64,000 bases of DNA, taken from the NCBI RefSeq assembly GCF_003610895.1, contig NZ_MCAS01000068.1, positions 124,001 to 188,000 of the forward strand, in the 5' to 3' direction. The DNA is from Paraburkholderia fungorum. GTDB taxonomy: Bacteria; Pseudomonadota; Gammaproteobacteria; Burkholderiales; Burkholderiaceae. The notes under the pieces were generated by a model. It was not told where the DNA came from. It saw only the letters and a list, made by a program, of their open reading frames with translations, and searched no databases. The position numbers were made by a program, and so were the translations under genes. Below are positions 16,897 through 24,947 of this stretch, piece by piece; the stretch's first letter is position 1, and each line of letters starts with the position of its first letter.

Positions 16897-17526
16897 TCAA
16901 TTTACTCCGCTTTCCTTTGCCTGTTTTTCAATGAATCGTTCGATCTCTTCGGCATCCTGAAGGCCGAATTTGCCGTTCTCGACAGCGGCGCGCACAAGGC
17001 AGCCAATCTGCGCAATTGACGTGATCTTCGTCACCCGCAAACGGTGCTTGATGAGCGCGTCGAGGCCGTAACTCAGGATCGTGTACAAATGAATCTCGCT
17101 CGCGAACTGCCGCAGGTAGTCGACCACCGGCTCGACCGTCCGCCCTGACACCAGCGTGTCGTCGACAATCGCGATCTTGCTGCCGTGTTTGGGATCGCTG
17201 CCCACCAGCCGGCCACCTTCCGCATGCCGTTTTTCGTCCTTCCGATAAAGCGACAGCGGGGCGGCCAGATTGTCCGAACAACGCGACGCAAAATAACTGC
17301 CGCCGCTCTCCAGTCCACATACATAATCAATGCCGTCCTTCGCCATCTGCTCGGATAACAGATTGGCCAGCGTTTCCCTGACTGGCTTATGCGGCAGCAT
17401 ATTCTTGAAGTTAATGTGAATGGGTGAACGTCGGCCGGGTTTTACTTCGATATAACGCTCGGCACGATACGCAATGACATTTTCCGTGTTGAGAATCAGA
17501 TCAATAGCCACATCGCTAGGGGACAT
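16897..17526 (-). CDS. orotate-phosphoribosyltransferase-like PRTase
   Basis: A 209-residue type I phosphoribosyltransferase. The PRPP loop is IAIVDDTLVSGRT (residues 118-130), and RKDEKRH (95-101) matches the flexible catalytic loop of OPRTases. The N-terminus (ERYIEVKPGRRSPIHINFKN) differs from housekeeping PyrE, so the base may not be orotate. It has an AGGAGG ribosome site and ends one base before guaA, which makes a base-to-nucleotide-to-aminated-nucleotide sequence likely. Xanthine salvage to GMP is one alternative. Confidence 0.8.
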   Translation of the reverse strand: MSPSDVAIDLILNTENVIAYRAERYIEVKPGRRSPIHINFKNMLPHKPVRETLANLLSEQMAKDGIDYVCGLESGGSYFASRCSDNLAAPLSLYRKDEKRHAEGGRLVGSDPKHGSKIAIVDDTLVSGRTVEPVVDYLRQFASEIHLYTILSYGLDALIKHRLRVTKITSIAQIGCLVRAAVENGKFGLQDAEEIERFIEKQAKESGVN

Positions 17527-17727
17527 TTGGCCTCCTGCTTTCTTTTAGAGTTGAAGTCGTCGTAACCTGTCATGCATTCGCAATGCCCGGCACGACGCCG
17601 CGCGCGTGCCCCGGCAATGCGCCGCGCGGCACGTCCAGGTGTTCATGAAAGATCGGGTTGGCAACTGCGTCCGTTGCAAGACGCGGTTTCGGCGAGCGGG
17701 CGATGCGCTCGCTTGTCTGCTGAGCCG

Positions 17728-18168
17728 CTACTTCGAAGTGAGCCAGACGCCGAAAATGATCGCGCCCACGCCGGTCAGTCGCGTAAGGTCCGCTGGGCGC
17801 GCGGTCGCGCCAAGCCAGCCAAACTGGTCGAGCAATAGCGACACGATGAACTGCGTGCCCACAATGATCGTGAATGCCGTGGTCAGACCGAGCCGCGAAG
17901 CGGTATAGCCGATCGATCCGGCGATCACGAGTCCGAGCGCGCCGGCGGTTAGCGCGTACCAGGGCACGGCCATCCACGCTCGCGTGCTGCCATCGCGAAG
18001 TGTGAAGAGCAGCACGATCGCCAGCACGGCACCGCTCATGTAGTTAATGAAAATACCACCGGTGGTGCCGACGCTTTTTTCCATCACGCCCATAAACTGG
18101 CCCTGTAATGCCACGGCACACCCGCCCAGTACAGCAACCGCAGTTAATCCAATCACATTGCCAGACAT
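17728..18168 (-). CDS. DUF606/YdcZ-type DMT transporter
   Basis: A 146-residue membrane protein with about five hydrophobic helices (VIGLTAVAVLGGCAVALQG at the start, LTRLTGVGAIIFGVWL at the end), the size of the half-length DUF606 DMT family that acts as a dimer. Function is unknown beyond transport of small molecules. It lies 200 nt upstream of the PRTase on the same strand and is divergent from the LysR gene, whose inverted repeat TGAAA-N8-TTTCA (18314-18331) is in the shared region. The ATG at 18168 is preferred to a GTG three codons upstream. Confidence 0.8.
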   Translation of the reverse strand: MSGNVIGLTAVAVLGGCAVALQGQFMGVMEKSVGTTGGIFINYMSGAVLAIVLLFTLRDGSTRAWMAVPWYALTAGALGLVIAGSIGYTASRLGLTTAFTIIVGTQFIVSLLLDQFGWLGATARPADLTRLTGVGAIIFGVWLTSK

Positions 18169-18370
18169 AATATTCACACTCGAATCATCAGCATAAGTTG
18201 ACAGGACGGAATTTTTATTCTTCCGCAGATGACGCGCGATTTATCGATTGCCAGGCCCGTATGCCTGTCGTATAAGCGAACCCGGCACAGTATCTACTTG
18301 TCCCGTTAAAACCTGAAACGCTATATTTTCACTTCTGCCGTTAAATCGTTTCACAGTGAGGAGCACGCTT

Positions 18371-19273
18371 GTGCTGTCGATAGAATCGCTGCAACTGGTC
18401 GACCTGATTGCCAGAACCGGCAGCTTTACCGCCGCGGCGAAGGCATTGCATCGGGTGCCGTCGGCGGTGAGCTACGCGGTCCGGAATATCGAGGAGGAGC
18501 TTGGCGTCGAGCTGTTTCGCCGCCTGCACCGAACCGTCGTCTTGACCGAGGCTGGCCATCATTTCGTCGACGAAGCGCGCGGCATGCTTAAGAAGATGGA
18601 CGAAATCAAACGCGAGACGCTGCGCGTGGCCAACGGCTGGCAGCCGAGCCTCTCTATTGCGCTCGACAACATCGTGTGCGCCGACCGCATCAGCGCGTTG
18701 ATGGCGGACTTCTACCGGCACTTCGACAACGTAGAACTCATCGTGAGGATCGAAGTGTTCAACGGCGTATGGGAAGCGCTCGTCACCGGCCGCAGCGACA
18801 TCGCGATTGGCGCGACCACGGCGGTGCCGGTCGGCGGAGATTTTCAGTTCAGGGACATGGGTTCGATTGAATGGGCGTTTCTGGTGAGCCGGAACCATCC
18901 GCTCGCCACAGTCACGACGCCCTTGAGCAACGATGTGCTGGCCGCGTTTCCGTCGATCTGTCTTGAGGACACCTCGCGAGATATTCCGAAACGCACCACC
19001 TGGCTGCTGCCGAATCAACGCAGACTCGTAGTGCCTGACTGGCTGCGCGCGATCAATTGCTTCACCGAAGGTTTGGGAATCGGCTACATGCCGGTGCATC
19101 TTGCGCGACCCTATATCGAGTCCGGCGCACTGGTGGAAAAAACGGTCGAGCATCCGAAGGCACCCGCGCCCTGTTGCGTCGCCTGGTATGGCGGAAAAAC
19201 GCCGCCGGTGCTGGACTGGGTGCTCGACTATCTGGGCGACAGCGAGAAACTCCATCGCGAATGGATATCGTGA
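18371..19273 (+). CDS. LysR-family regulator
   Basis: A 300-residue LTTR. The HTH begins LSIESLQLVDLIARTGSFTA with VPSAVSYAVRNIEEELG as recognition helix, followed by the effector domain. The GTG at 18371 is chosen because GAGGAG lies 8 nt upstream; the frame also opens at GTG 18356. It is divergent from the DUF606 transporter and is the nearest regulator of the PRTase-GMP synthase-SLOG-exporter cluster. The effector is unknown. Confidence 0.88.
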   Translation: MLSIESLQLVDLIARTGSFTAAAKALHRVPSAVSYAVRNIEEELGVELFRRLHRTVVLTEAGHHFVDEARGMLKKMDEIKRETLRVANGWQPSLSIALDNIVCADRISALMADFYRHFDNVELIVRIEVFNGVWEALVTGRSDIAIGATTAVPVGGDFQFRDMGSIEWAFLVSRNHPLATVTTPLSNDVLAAFPSICLEDTSRDIPKRTTWLLPNQRRLVVPDWLRAINCFTEGLGIGYMPVHLARPYIESGALVEKTVEHPKAPAPCCVAWYGGKTPPVLDWVLDYLGDSEKLHREWIS

Positions 19274-19330
19274 GCACGCCGGTGTCACTACCCTGAATCT
19301 TCAGTCCCACGTACTATAGCGGGCAGAAGC

Positions 19331-19876
19331 GTGGCTGCCGTGCCTGGTGGCCCCTGCGATTCACACTTCAGACCGACCGAGCCCTTCATCTTGACCATCC
19401 ATATCCGCCCCGCCCACGCATCCGACGCCGCCTTGATTCTCCGCTTTATCACCGAACTCGCGGTGTATGAAAAAGCGGAGCACGAAGTTGTCGCAACTGT
19501 TAAAGACATCGAAGCAAGCCTGTTCTCCGCAACGTCCACAGCGAAGGCGTTAATCTGCGAAATGAACGGCGAGCCGATCGGCTTTAGCGTCTACTTCTTC
19601 TCTTACTCGACGTGGCTCGGCAAACAGGGGCTTTACCTGGAAGACCTCTATATATCGCCGGCAGCGCGCGGCAGCGGTGCCGGCAAGCAGATGCTGCGCC
19701 ACCTGGCCCAGATTGCATGCGAGAGCGGCTGCGGCCGCTTCGAATGGAGCGTGCTGGACTGGAACGAACCGGCAATCGGCTTCTATGAATCGATCGGCGC
19801 GAGCGCGCAAAGCGAATGGGTTCGCTACCGGCTGGCGGGCGATGCGCTCACGGCATTTGCCGATGGCAATAGGTGA
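19331..19876 (+). CDS. GNAT-family N-acetyltransferase
   Basis: A protein of up to 181 residues with the GNAT fold. Beta4 and the acetyl-CoA loop read LYLEDLYISPAARGSGAGKQML, followed by FEWSVLDWNEPAIGFYESIG. This resembles the spermidine/diamine acetyltransferase-like subgroup. The start is uncertain: GTG 19331 or TTG 19391, where the domain begins (TIHIRPAHASD). The following phosphatase gene starts 44 nt downstream on the same strand. Confidence 0.85.
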   Translation: MAAVPGGPCDSHFRPTEPFILTIHIRPAHASDAALILRFITELAVYEKAEHEVVATVKDIEASLFSATSTAKALICEMNGEPIGFSVYFFSYSTWLGKQGLYLEDLYISPAARGSGAGKQMLRHLAQIACESGCGRFEWSVLDWNEPAIGFYESIGASAQSEWVRYRLAGDALTAFADGNR

Positions 19877-19919
19877 GACACGCTTGCCTCCGGCCACGCA
19901 TACCGTCAGGTAGCGAGTA

Positions 19920-20246
19920 ATGCGTGCCTTGTTTATCTGCAGCAAGAACCGCCTGCGCAGCCCGACCGCCGAGCAGGTGTTCGCCAGCTGGCCGAACGTC
20001 GAAACCGATTCGGCCGGTCTGGCCGCGGATGCCGACGTTCCGCTCTCACCCGAGCAGGTTCGTTGGGCCGACATTGTCTTCGTGATGGAGAAAGCACATC
20101 GCGCAAGGCTGTCGGCAAAATTCCGCGCGTGTCTGAACGGCAAGAAAGTGATTTGCCTCGATATCCCCGACAACTACACGTTCATGCAGCCCGAGCTCGT
20201 CTCGCTGCTGGAGCAAAAGGCGGGCAAGTTTCTGCGGCGGAAGTAG
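19920..20246 (+). CDS. low-molecular-weight protein-tyrosine-phosphatase-like protein
   Basis: A 108-residue protein, shorter than the usual 150. The C(X)5R signature is C7-SKNRL-R13 followed by SPTAEQ, the position of the P-loop of LMW-PTPs, but the usual GNICRSP residues are replaced. A late DIPDNYTF takes the place of the DPxxG loop carrying the general acid. It is related to short stand-alone phosphatases of unknown substrate. Catalysis is plausible but not certain. Confidence 0.75.
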   Translation: MRALFICSKNRLRSPTAEQVFASWPNVETDSAGLAADADVPLSPEQVRWADIVFVMEKAHRARLSAKFRACLNGKKVICLDIPDNYTFMQPELVSLLEQKAGKFLRRK

Positions 20247-20279
20247 CGCGCGGAGCATGGCCGCGCCGCCGCGAGTCGG

Positions 20280-20864
20280 CTAGTCTGCCGCCCCGCTTGC
20301 AGCCGGCTCGACTTCAAACGCATCGCCCGTGGCGAAGAATGTGCCGCCCGCCACGTAATGGCATGTGCGCAGATTGGGATCGTCGCCGAAATGCCAGCGA
20401 TTGTTCGAATACACGCGGCTGTCCGCGTACGCCGCGACCACTTCGCCGATGATCAGATCGTGCCGCTGGCTATCGTCCGGAATCACCTTGCATTCCATCC
20501 ACGTGATGCAGCCGGCCAGCATCGGCACGTCGATTTCCTGTGCCGGGAAAGTCTCGAGATCGAAGGCCGAGAACTTGTCGAGTTCAGTGCCCGCGTTGGT
20601 GCCCACCGCCAGCGTCTGCGCGGCAAATCCACGGCTCGGCAATTGCAGCCCGAACACGCCGCTCGCTTCGATCAGTTGCCGCGTGAGCGTGCGGCTGTCC
20701 ACCACCACCACGACTTTCGGCGGGGTGAAGTCGAGCGGCATTGCCCACGATGCCGCCATCACGTTCGAGCGGCCGCCGTGCGCGCTGGTAATGATCGTGA
20801 CGGGGCCATGATTCAGTAACTGCGTGGCGCGCGACAATGCGACGGGTTCCCGGGTGACTTTCAT
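20280..20864 (-). CDS. flavin reductase family protein
   Basis: A 194-residue FMN-binding split-barrel protein. The N-terminus has PVTIITSAHGGRSNVMAASW and PPKVVVVVDSRTLTRQLIEA, typical of flavin-reductase-like domains, followed by FGLQLPSRGFAAQTLAVGT. Members reduce FMN/FAD with NAD(P)H or bind FMN for other reductions. It is convergent with the phosphatase gene and divergent from the racemase-like gene. No dedicated monooxygenase partner is adjacent. Confidence 0.85.
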   Translation of the reverse strand: MKVTREPVALSRATQLLNHGPVTIITSAHGGRSNVMAASWAMPLDFTPPKVVVVVDSRTLTRQLIEASGVFGLQLPSRGFAAQTLAVGTNAGTELDKFSAFDLETFPAQEIDVPMLAGCITWMECKVIPDDSQRHDLIIGEVVAAYADSRVYSNNRWHFGDDPNLRTCHYVAGGTFFATGDAFEVEPAASGAAD

Positions 20865-21052
20865 AGGTGCTATTCCGCATCAAATGGATCAGGCAAATTG
20901 TAGCGGCGACGCGCAAAGCGGATGGAATAGCCCTACGAGCGACATTCGGGCAAGCCGCCGCGCCAGGAGATCAGCGTGACTTCCACACGCGGGTGCCATT
21001 TCCAGGCGATTCAGGCGAGAATGCAAAACCGCCACCCACCGATGGAAAGACC

Positions 21053-21709
21053 GTGCGTATCGTCTGCTTGCATACCGCTGACAGCAATATCGCCATATTC
21101 GACGCAGCCGCCCGCGCCGCCGGATTCGAGTCGCTCGAGTTGACGCATGTGGTCCGTGCGGACCTGCTCGCTGCCGCTGAGCGAGCCGGCGGCTTGACCG
21201 ACGAGATCGCAGCGCAAACCCGCGAGGTGCTCCTCACGCTAACGGACAACGCAGACGCCGTGTTGCTCAACTGTTCGACGCTCAGCCCCTCAGTGGACGA
21301 CGCCCTCGGCGCGCGGGCCGCTCCGGTGCCTGTTCTGCGGGCCGACGCGGCGTTGGCTCAACACGCGGTAGCGGGCGGCGGCAAGGTTGTCGTGCTATGT
21401 ACCGTGTCCACCACACTCGACCCGACCACCAGCCTGTTCGCTCAAGCCGCCGCGCGTACCGCCGCGGAGGTTAAGGTTCAGTTGATTGACGGCGCGTGGG
21501 ACCGTTTCAGAGCAGACGATCAGGCGGGCTATCTGTCCATGATCGCCGCCGCTACGGATGCCGCGTACGAAAGCGGCGCGGACGTGGTGGCGTTTGCACA
21601 AACATCGATGGCAGGCGCGGCCTTGCTGGTCAAGGCCGGGACAAAACCGCTGACCACGCCTGCCATTGCGCTTGCCGCCGCGGTCCACGCAGCCTCGCTC
21701 GCCGCCTGA
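21053..21709 (+). CDS. Asp/Glu racemase-superfamily protein with a single catalytic cysteine
   Basis: A 218-residue protein of the aspartate/glutamate/hydantoin racemase fold. The first catalytic cysteine is present in LLNCSTLSP (C74). The second, normally in a GCT motif, is replaced by AQTSMAG near residues 182-188. Loss of one cysteine is typical of decarboxylase-like or isomerase branches rather than true two-base racemases. The GTG at 21053 is used (GGAAAG just upstream); the frame reaches 20867 but the extra part looks non-coding. The next gene starts 6 nt later. Confidence 0.75.
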   Translation: MRIVCLHTADSNIAIFDAAARAAGFESLELTHVVRADLLAAAERAGGLTDEIAAQTREVLLTLTDNADAVLLNCSTLSPSVDDALGARAAPVPVLRADAALAQHAVAGGGKVVVLCTVSTTLDPTTSLFAQAAARTAAEVKVQLIDGAWDRFRADDQAGYLSMIAAATDAAYESGADVVAFAQTSMAGAALLVKAGTKPLTTPAIALAAAVHAASLAA

Positions 21710-21715
21710 GGCACG

Positions 21716-22522
21716 ATGTTCGCCGAGTACATCGTCAAATGGAACTTGCTGCCGGACGGCGAGCCGATTCGCACGCATAGCAGCCGTCTGCTGCCAGTGC
21801 GGCAGCACGGCGTCGCCGCGATGCTGAAAGTTGCACAGGAACCCGAAGAGAAATTCGGCGCGCAGTTGATGGTCTGGTGGGACGGCGACGGTGCGGCCCG
21901 TGTGCTCGCGCATGATGCCGACGCCCTGCTGCTGGAGCGCGCCGTCAGCGATCGGTCGTTAGTGGATCAGGTCCGCACGGGCGGCAGCGAGGCGGACGAT
22001 CACGCCATCGAGATCCTCTGCGCCGCCGCTGCACGACTCCACGCGCCGCGACACAAACCGCTACCCGAACTGATCGGCTTGCCGCGCTGGTTCCAGAGTC
22101 TCTGGCCCGCCGCGGAGCAATACGGCGGCTGGCTGGCCGGGAGCGCGAACGCCGCACATGCGCTGCTCGCCACGCCACAAGACCCGGTCGTGTTGCACGG
22201 CGACATTCACCACGGCAACGTGCTCGATTTCGGCGCGCGCGGCTGGCTGGCGATCGACCCGAAAGGTCTGTACGGTGAACGCGGTTTCGACTACGCCAAC
22301 ATCTTCTGCAATCCGGACATGGCGTCGGCGCTAGTGCCGGGAAGGTTTGAGCGTCGCGTCGAACGCGTGGCGCAAATCGGCGGGCTCGACAGACGCCGCC
22401 TGCTGCAATGGATTCTCGCGTGGTCGGGTCTATCCGCGGCGTGGATTCTCGAAACGGGCGAGACGCCGGACATTGATATGGAGATCGGCCGAATGGCGGC
22501 TGAAGCGCTGGAGCAGAAGTAA
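21716..22522 (+). CDS. aminoglycoside 6-phosphotransferase-like kinase (streptomycin/hydroxyurea phosphotransferase family)
   Basis: A 268-residue protein of the APH(6) family. The Brenner-type catalytic loop is VVLHGDIHHGNVLDF and is followed by the metal-binding AIDPKGLYGERGFDYANIF, both diagnostic. It lacks the extreme N-terminal part of some APH(6) enzymes but has the LPVRQHGVAAMLKV lysine region. It starts 6 nt after the racemase-like gene with GAGG at good spacing. Chromosomal members do not always confer streptomycin resistance, so the physiological substrate is unknown. Confidence 0.88.
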   Translation: MFAEYIVKWNLLPDGEPIRTHSSRLLPVRQHGVAAMLKVAQEPEEKFGAQLMVWWDGDGAARVLAHDADALLLERAVSDRSLVDQVRTGGSEADDHAIEILCAAAARLHAPRHKPLPELIGLPRWFQSLWPAAEQYGGWLAGSANAAHALLATPQDPVVLHGDIHHGNVLDFGARGWLAIDPKGLYGERGFDYANIFCNPDMASALVPGRFERRVERVAQIGGLDRRRLLQWILAWSGLSAAWILETGETPDIDMEIGRMAAEALEQK

Positions 22523-22584
22523 GCGACAGAAGCAAGCGCCGCGGGCTGAGAAGAAGCCGTTATCCCGAAGGCGGCCGCTAACGC

Positions 22585-22668
22585 GTTGGCGTTGGCGTTG
22601 GCGTTGGCGTTGGCGTTGGCGTTGGCGTTGGCGTTGGCGTTGGCGTTGGCGTTGGCGTTGGCGTTGGC
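22585..22668. repeat. 14 perfect tandem copies of GTTGGC
   Basis: The hexamer GTTGGC is repeated 14 times without a mismatch, ending in a degenerate GTTGCC. It lies between the stops of two convergent genes and is not in a credible coding frame (frames give Thr-Pro or Leu-Ala runs). Perfect short repeats of this kind expand and contract by slippage, so the copy number should vary between strains. Confidence 0.97.
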
Positions 22669-22723
22669 GTTGCCAATATCGTCAGGCGGCAGCCGGTCAG
22701 CCGCCGCCCGGGTATTTCGTCAA

Positions 22724-23056
22724 TCAATGCGGCGCCTTGCCGTTTGGCATGGCGTCCAACGGTTTGTGCTGGTCTTCGCCGAGTCCTGGGAAAAACGCGT
22801 TCCATGCGGCGCGCACGCCCTGAGCCGCAGTGGCCTCGGCGCCGATCGATTCTGCCTCGCCGTCCACAGCTTTCGACGGGTCGGCGGAGAGGCCGCGCCA
22901 GTGCGTAAACACCAGCAGCGGTTTTTCGGTCCACACGCCGTCGCCGTATTTCGCAAATGCAGTGTCCCCGCTCGTCAACTGCACCTCGTACCAGCCTTCG
23001 CGGACGGGGGTATGGGCAGCGAGCTCAAACCAAGCGGTCGGTTCGATTTCCTTCAT
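22724..23056 (-). CDS. hypothetical protein
   Basis: A 110-residue soluble protein beginning MKEIEPTAWFELAAHTPVRE, with a WYEVQLTSGDTAFAKYGDGV segment and no signal peptide. I do not recognise a family; the pattern of aromatic residues and short strands suggests a small beta fold. The ATG at 23056 has CGGAGA at ideal spacing, so the longer frame to 23104 is not used. It stops about 55 nt from the GTTGGC repeat. Confidence 0.7.
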   Translation of the reverse strand: MKEIEPTAWFELAAHTPVREGWYEVQLTSGDTAFAKYGDGVWTEKPLLVFTHWRGLSADPSKAVDGEAESIGAEATAAQGVRAAWNAFFPGLGEDQHKPLDAMPNGKAPH

Positions 23057-23280
23057 GTCGTCTCCGGTCAGATAGATCGTCATAGATAAGCACAACAAAG
23101 GCATGCTTCATGCCCGCGCCCGGCAGCGGCTCGGTCCGCGAGCGGCACGTGTCACGCGATATTGCAAGGCGGTGCGCTGGGCATGACCTGCGGGCGATTC
23201 GTCGACGTCGCGCACGTCAGAATCACCGCGCATAAGCGACACGATAGCGCGACATGGGCCGCACGGACAGACGTAAAAAC

Positions 23281-24840
23281 TTACACGACGCGTGCGCGCG
23301 TTGCCTTACTGCTTGCCTTGCCTGCTGCCTTGCCGCCCGACTCGCCCGCCACCTCACGCGCCAGCCCGGCCAGCACGCGCACGGCGGGCGGCAGTTGTCC
23401 GGCAGGCGTGCTGCCATAGCCAATCACCAGACCATTCGCCTCGTCGCGCTGTTGCAGCGCAAAACCCGACAGCGCGCGCGGATTGAGCCGTTGAGCAAGC
23501 GCGCGTTCGGCAAGGGTCCGATCGGAAATAGACGGCGGCAGGCGCAGCGTCAGATGCATACCGCAATTGCCGCCCAGAATCTGCGATGGCGCGAAATGTT
23601 CGGTGAGCGCATCGCGCAGCGCCTGCTGGCGCTCCCGATACAAGCGCCGCATGCGGCCCAGATGCCGCCCGAATTCGCCGCTGTCGATGAAATGCGCCAG
23701 CGCCAGTTGCTCCAGCCGATGCCCGCCACGCAGCATCTCCTGCAACGCCACCGCGGTGTGCGCGGCAATGATGCGCGGCAGCACCACGAAACCGATCCGC
23801 AGCGCCGGAAACATCGTTTTGCTAAACGAGCCGACGTACAAAACCGGCGCGTCCTCGACCAGCCCCTGCATGCTGGCGATCGGCTCGCCGGTGTGGCGGA
23901 ATTCGCCGTCGTAATCGTCCTCGATCAGCCAGGCGCCGCAGCGGCGCGCCTGCGCGATCAACTCCAGCCGGCGCGCCACCGACAACACCGCGCCGGTCGG
24001 ATACTGATGGGCGGGCGACGTGTAGATCAGCTTGGGCGGATGCGTACGCCACGCCTCGGGCGGCACCGCGATGCCTTCGGAGTCGACCGGCATCGGCAGC
24101 ATGCTGAGATCGCCGAGATTGAACGCCGCCTTGGCGCCGCGATAGCCCGGATCCTCCACCCACGCGACGTCGCCCGAATTGGTGAACAGCCGCACGCACA
24201 GGTTCAGCGCTTCCTGCGCGCCTTCGGTGATGACCACCTGCGAGCCCTGGCAGCGCACGCCACGCGCCATCCGCAAATGCGCGGCGATCGCGTCGCGCAG
24301 CGCCGGCTCGCCCGCCGGGTCGCCGTAGCCGAGCGCGAGCGGCAACGCGCGCTCCATCGACCGCTCCAGCGCGCGCCGCCAGGCGGCCAATGGAAAATGG
24401 TCCAGCGCGGGGGTGCCGGGCGTCATCGGCAAGGTGTTGTCCGCATGGGTACGGGTCGCCGCGAACTGCGCGACGCGCGCCGCGTAGGCGACATCCGGCG
24501 CAGGCGGCAGGGTTTGCGGTTCACCGCGGGCTGCCGGACTGGAAAGCGGACTCACGCGCGTGCCTTTTTTGTCGGCCACCACATAGCCGACCGCAGCCAG
24601 ATGCTCGTACGCGATCACCACGGTATTGCGCGACACGCCCATCTCCGCCGCCAGCAAGCGCGACGACGGCAGCAGCGACCCCGCCGGCAAACGCCCGGCG
24701 AGGATTGCCTGCTGCAAACGCTCGATCAGTTGCTTTTGCAGCGGCACGGACTTTTCGGCACCGGCTGCGGCGCCCCCGGCTAAGGCGCCCCCGGCGGTCT
24801 TCGCGGCAGGATTGGTGAGTGGGCCAATGATCTCGATCAT
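23281..24840 (-). CDS. MocR/PdxR-type regulator (GntR HTH plus aminotransferase domain)
   Basis: A 519-residue fusion. Residues about 25-95 are a GntR winged helix (LPAGSLLPSSRLLAAEMGVS). After a linker comes a class I aminotransferase-like domain with the PLP-binding lysine in GSFSKTMFPALRIGF and the IEDDYDGEF motif. MocR regulators sense PLP or amino acids, often controlling vitamin B6, GABA or amino-acid genes. The ATG at 24840 is chosen over a TTG six codons upstream. It is divergent from the acetyltransferase at 24948, its likely target. Confidence 0.92.
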   Translation of the reverse strand: MIEIIGPLTNPAAKTAGGALAGGAAAGAEKSVPLQKQLIERLQQAILAGRLPAGSLLPSSRLLAAEMGVSRNTVVIAYEHLAAVGYVVADKKGTRVSPLSSPAARGEPQTLPPAPDVAYAARVAQFAATRTHADNTLPMTPGTPALDHFPLAAWRRALERSMERALPLALGYGDPAGEPALRDAIAAHLRMARGVRCQGSQVVITEGAQEALNLCVRLFTNSGDVAWVEDPGYRGAKAAFNLGDLSMLPMPVDSEGIAVPPEAWRTHPPKLIYTSPAHQYPTGAVLSVARRLELIAQARRCGAWLIEDDYDGEFRHTGEPIASMQGLVEDAPVLYVGSFSKTMFPALRIGFVVLPRIIAAHTAVALQEMLRGGHRLEQLALAHFIDSGEFGRHLGRMRRLYRERQQALRDALTEHFAPSQILGGNCGMHLTLRLPPSISDRTLAERALAQRLNPRALSGFALQQRDEANGLVIGYGSTPAGQLPPAVRVLAGLAREVAGESGGKAAGKASSKATRARVV

Positions 24841-24947
24841 CTTGTCTGGACCTATCAAATGCTGTTCCGCTGGATCTTTTTAACATACCACGTTTGCCGT
24901 ATCGTTCTCCATAAGCAACGACGATCCCTATCCCCAGGAGAACAGAC

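Noticed and set aside
15537..16934. 465-codon plus-strand frame
   Set aside because: Antisense shadow of guaA, whose active-site motifs are all intact on the minus strand; the composition is His/Arg-rich as in other shadows.
22578..22934. Frame with a (Thr-Pro) repeat
   Set aside because: Produced by the GTTGGC microsatellite; overlaps the supported gene at 22724-23056 in another frame.
23254..24783. 509-codon plus-strand frame
   Set aside because: Antisense of the MocR regulator gene; no recognisable domain.
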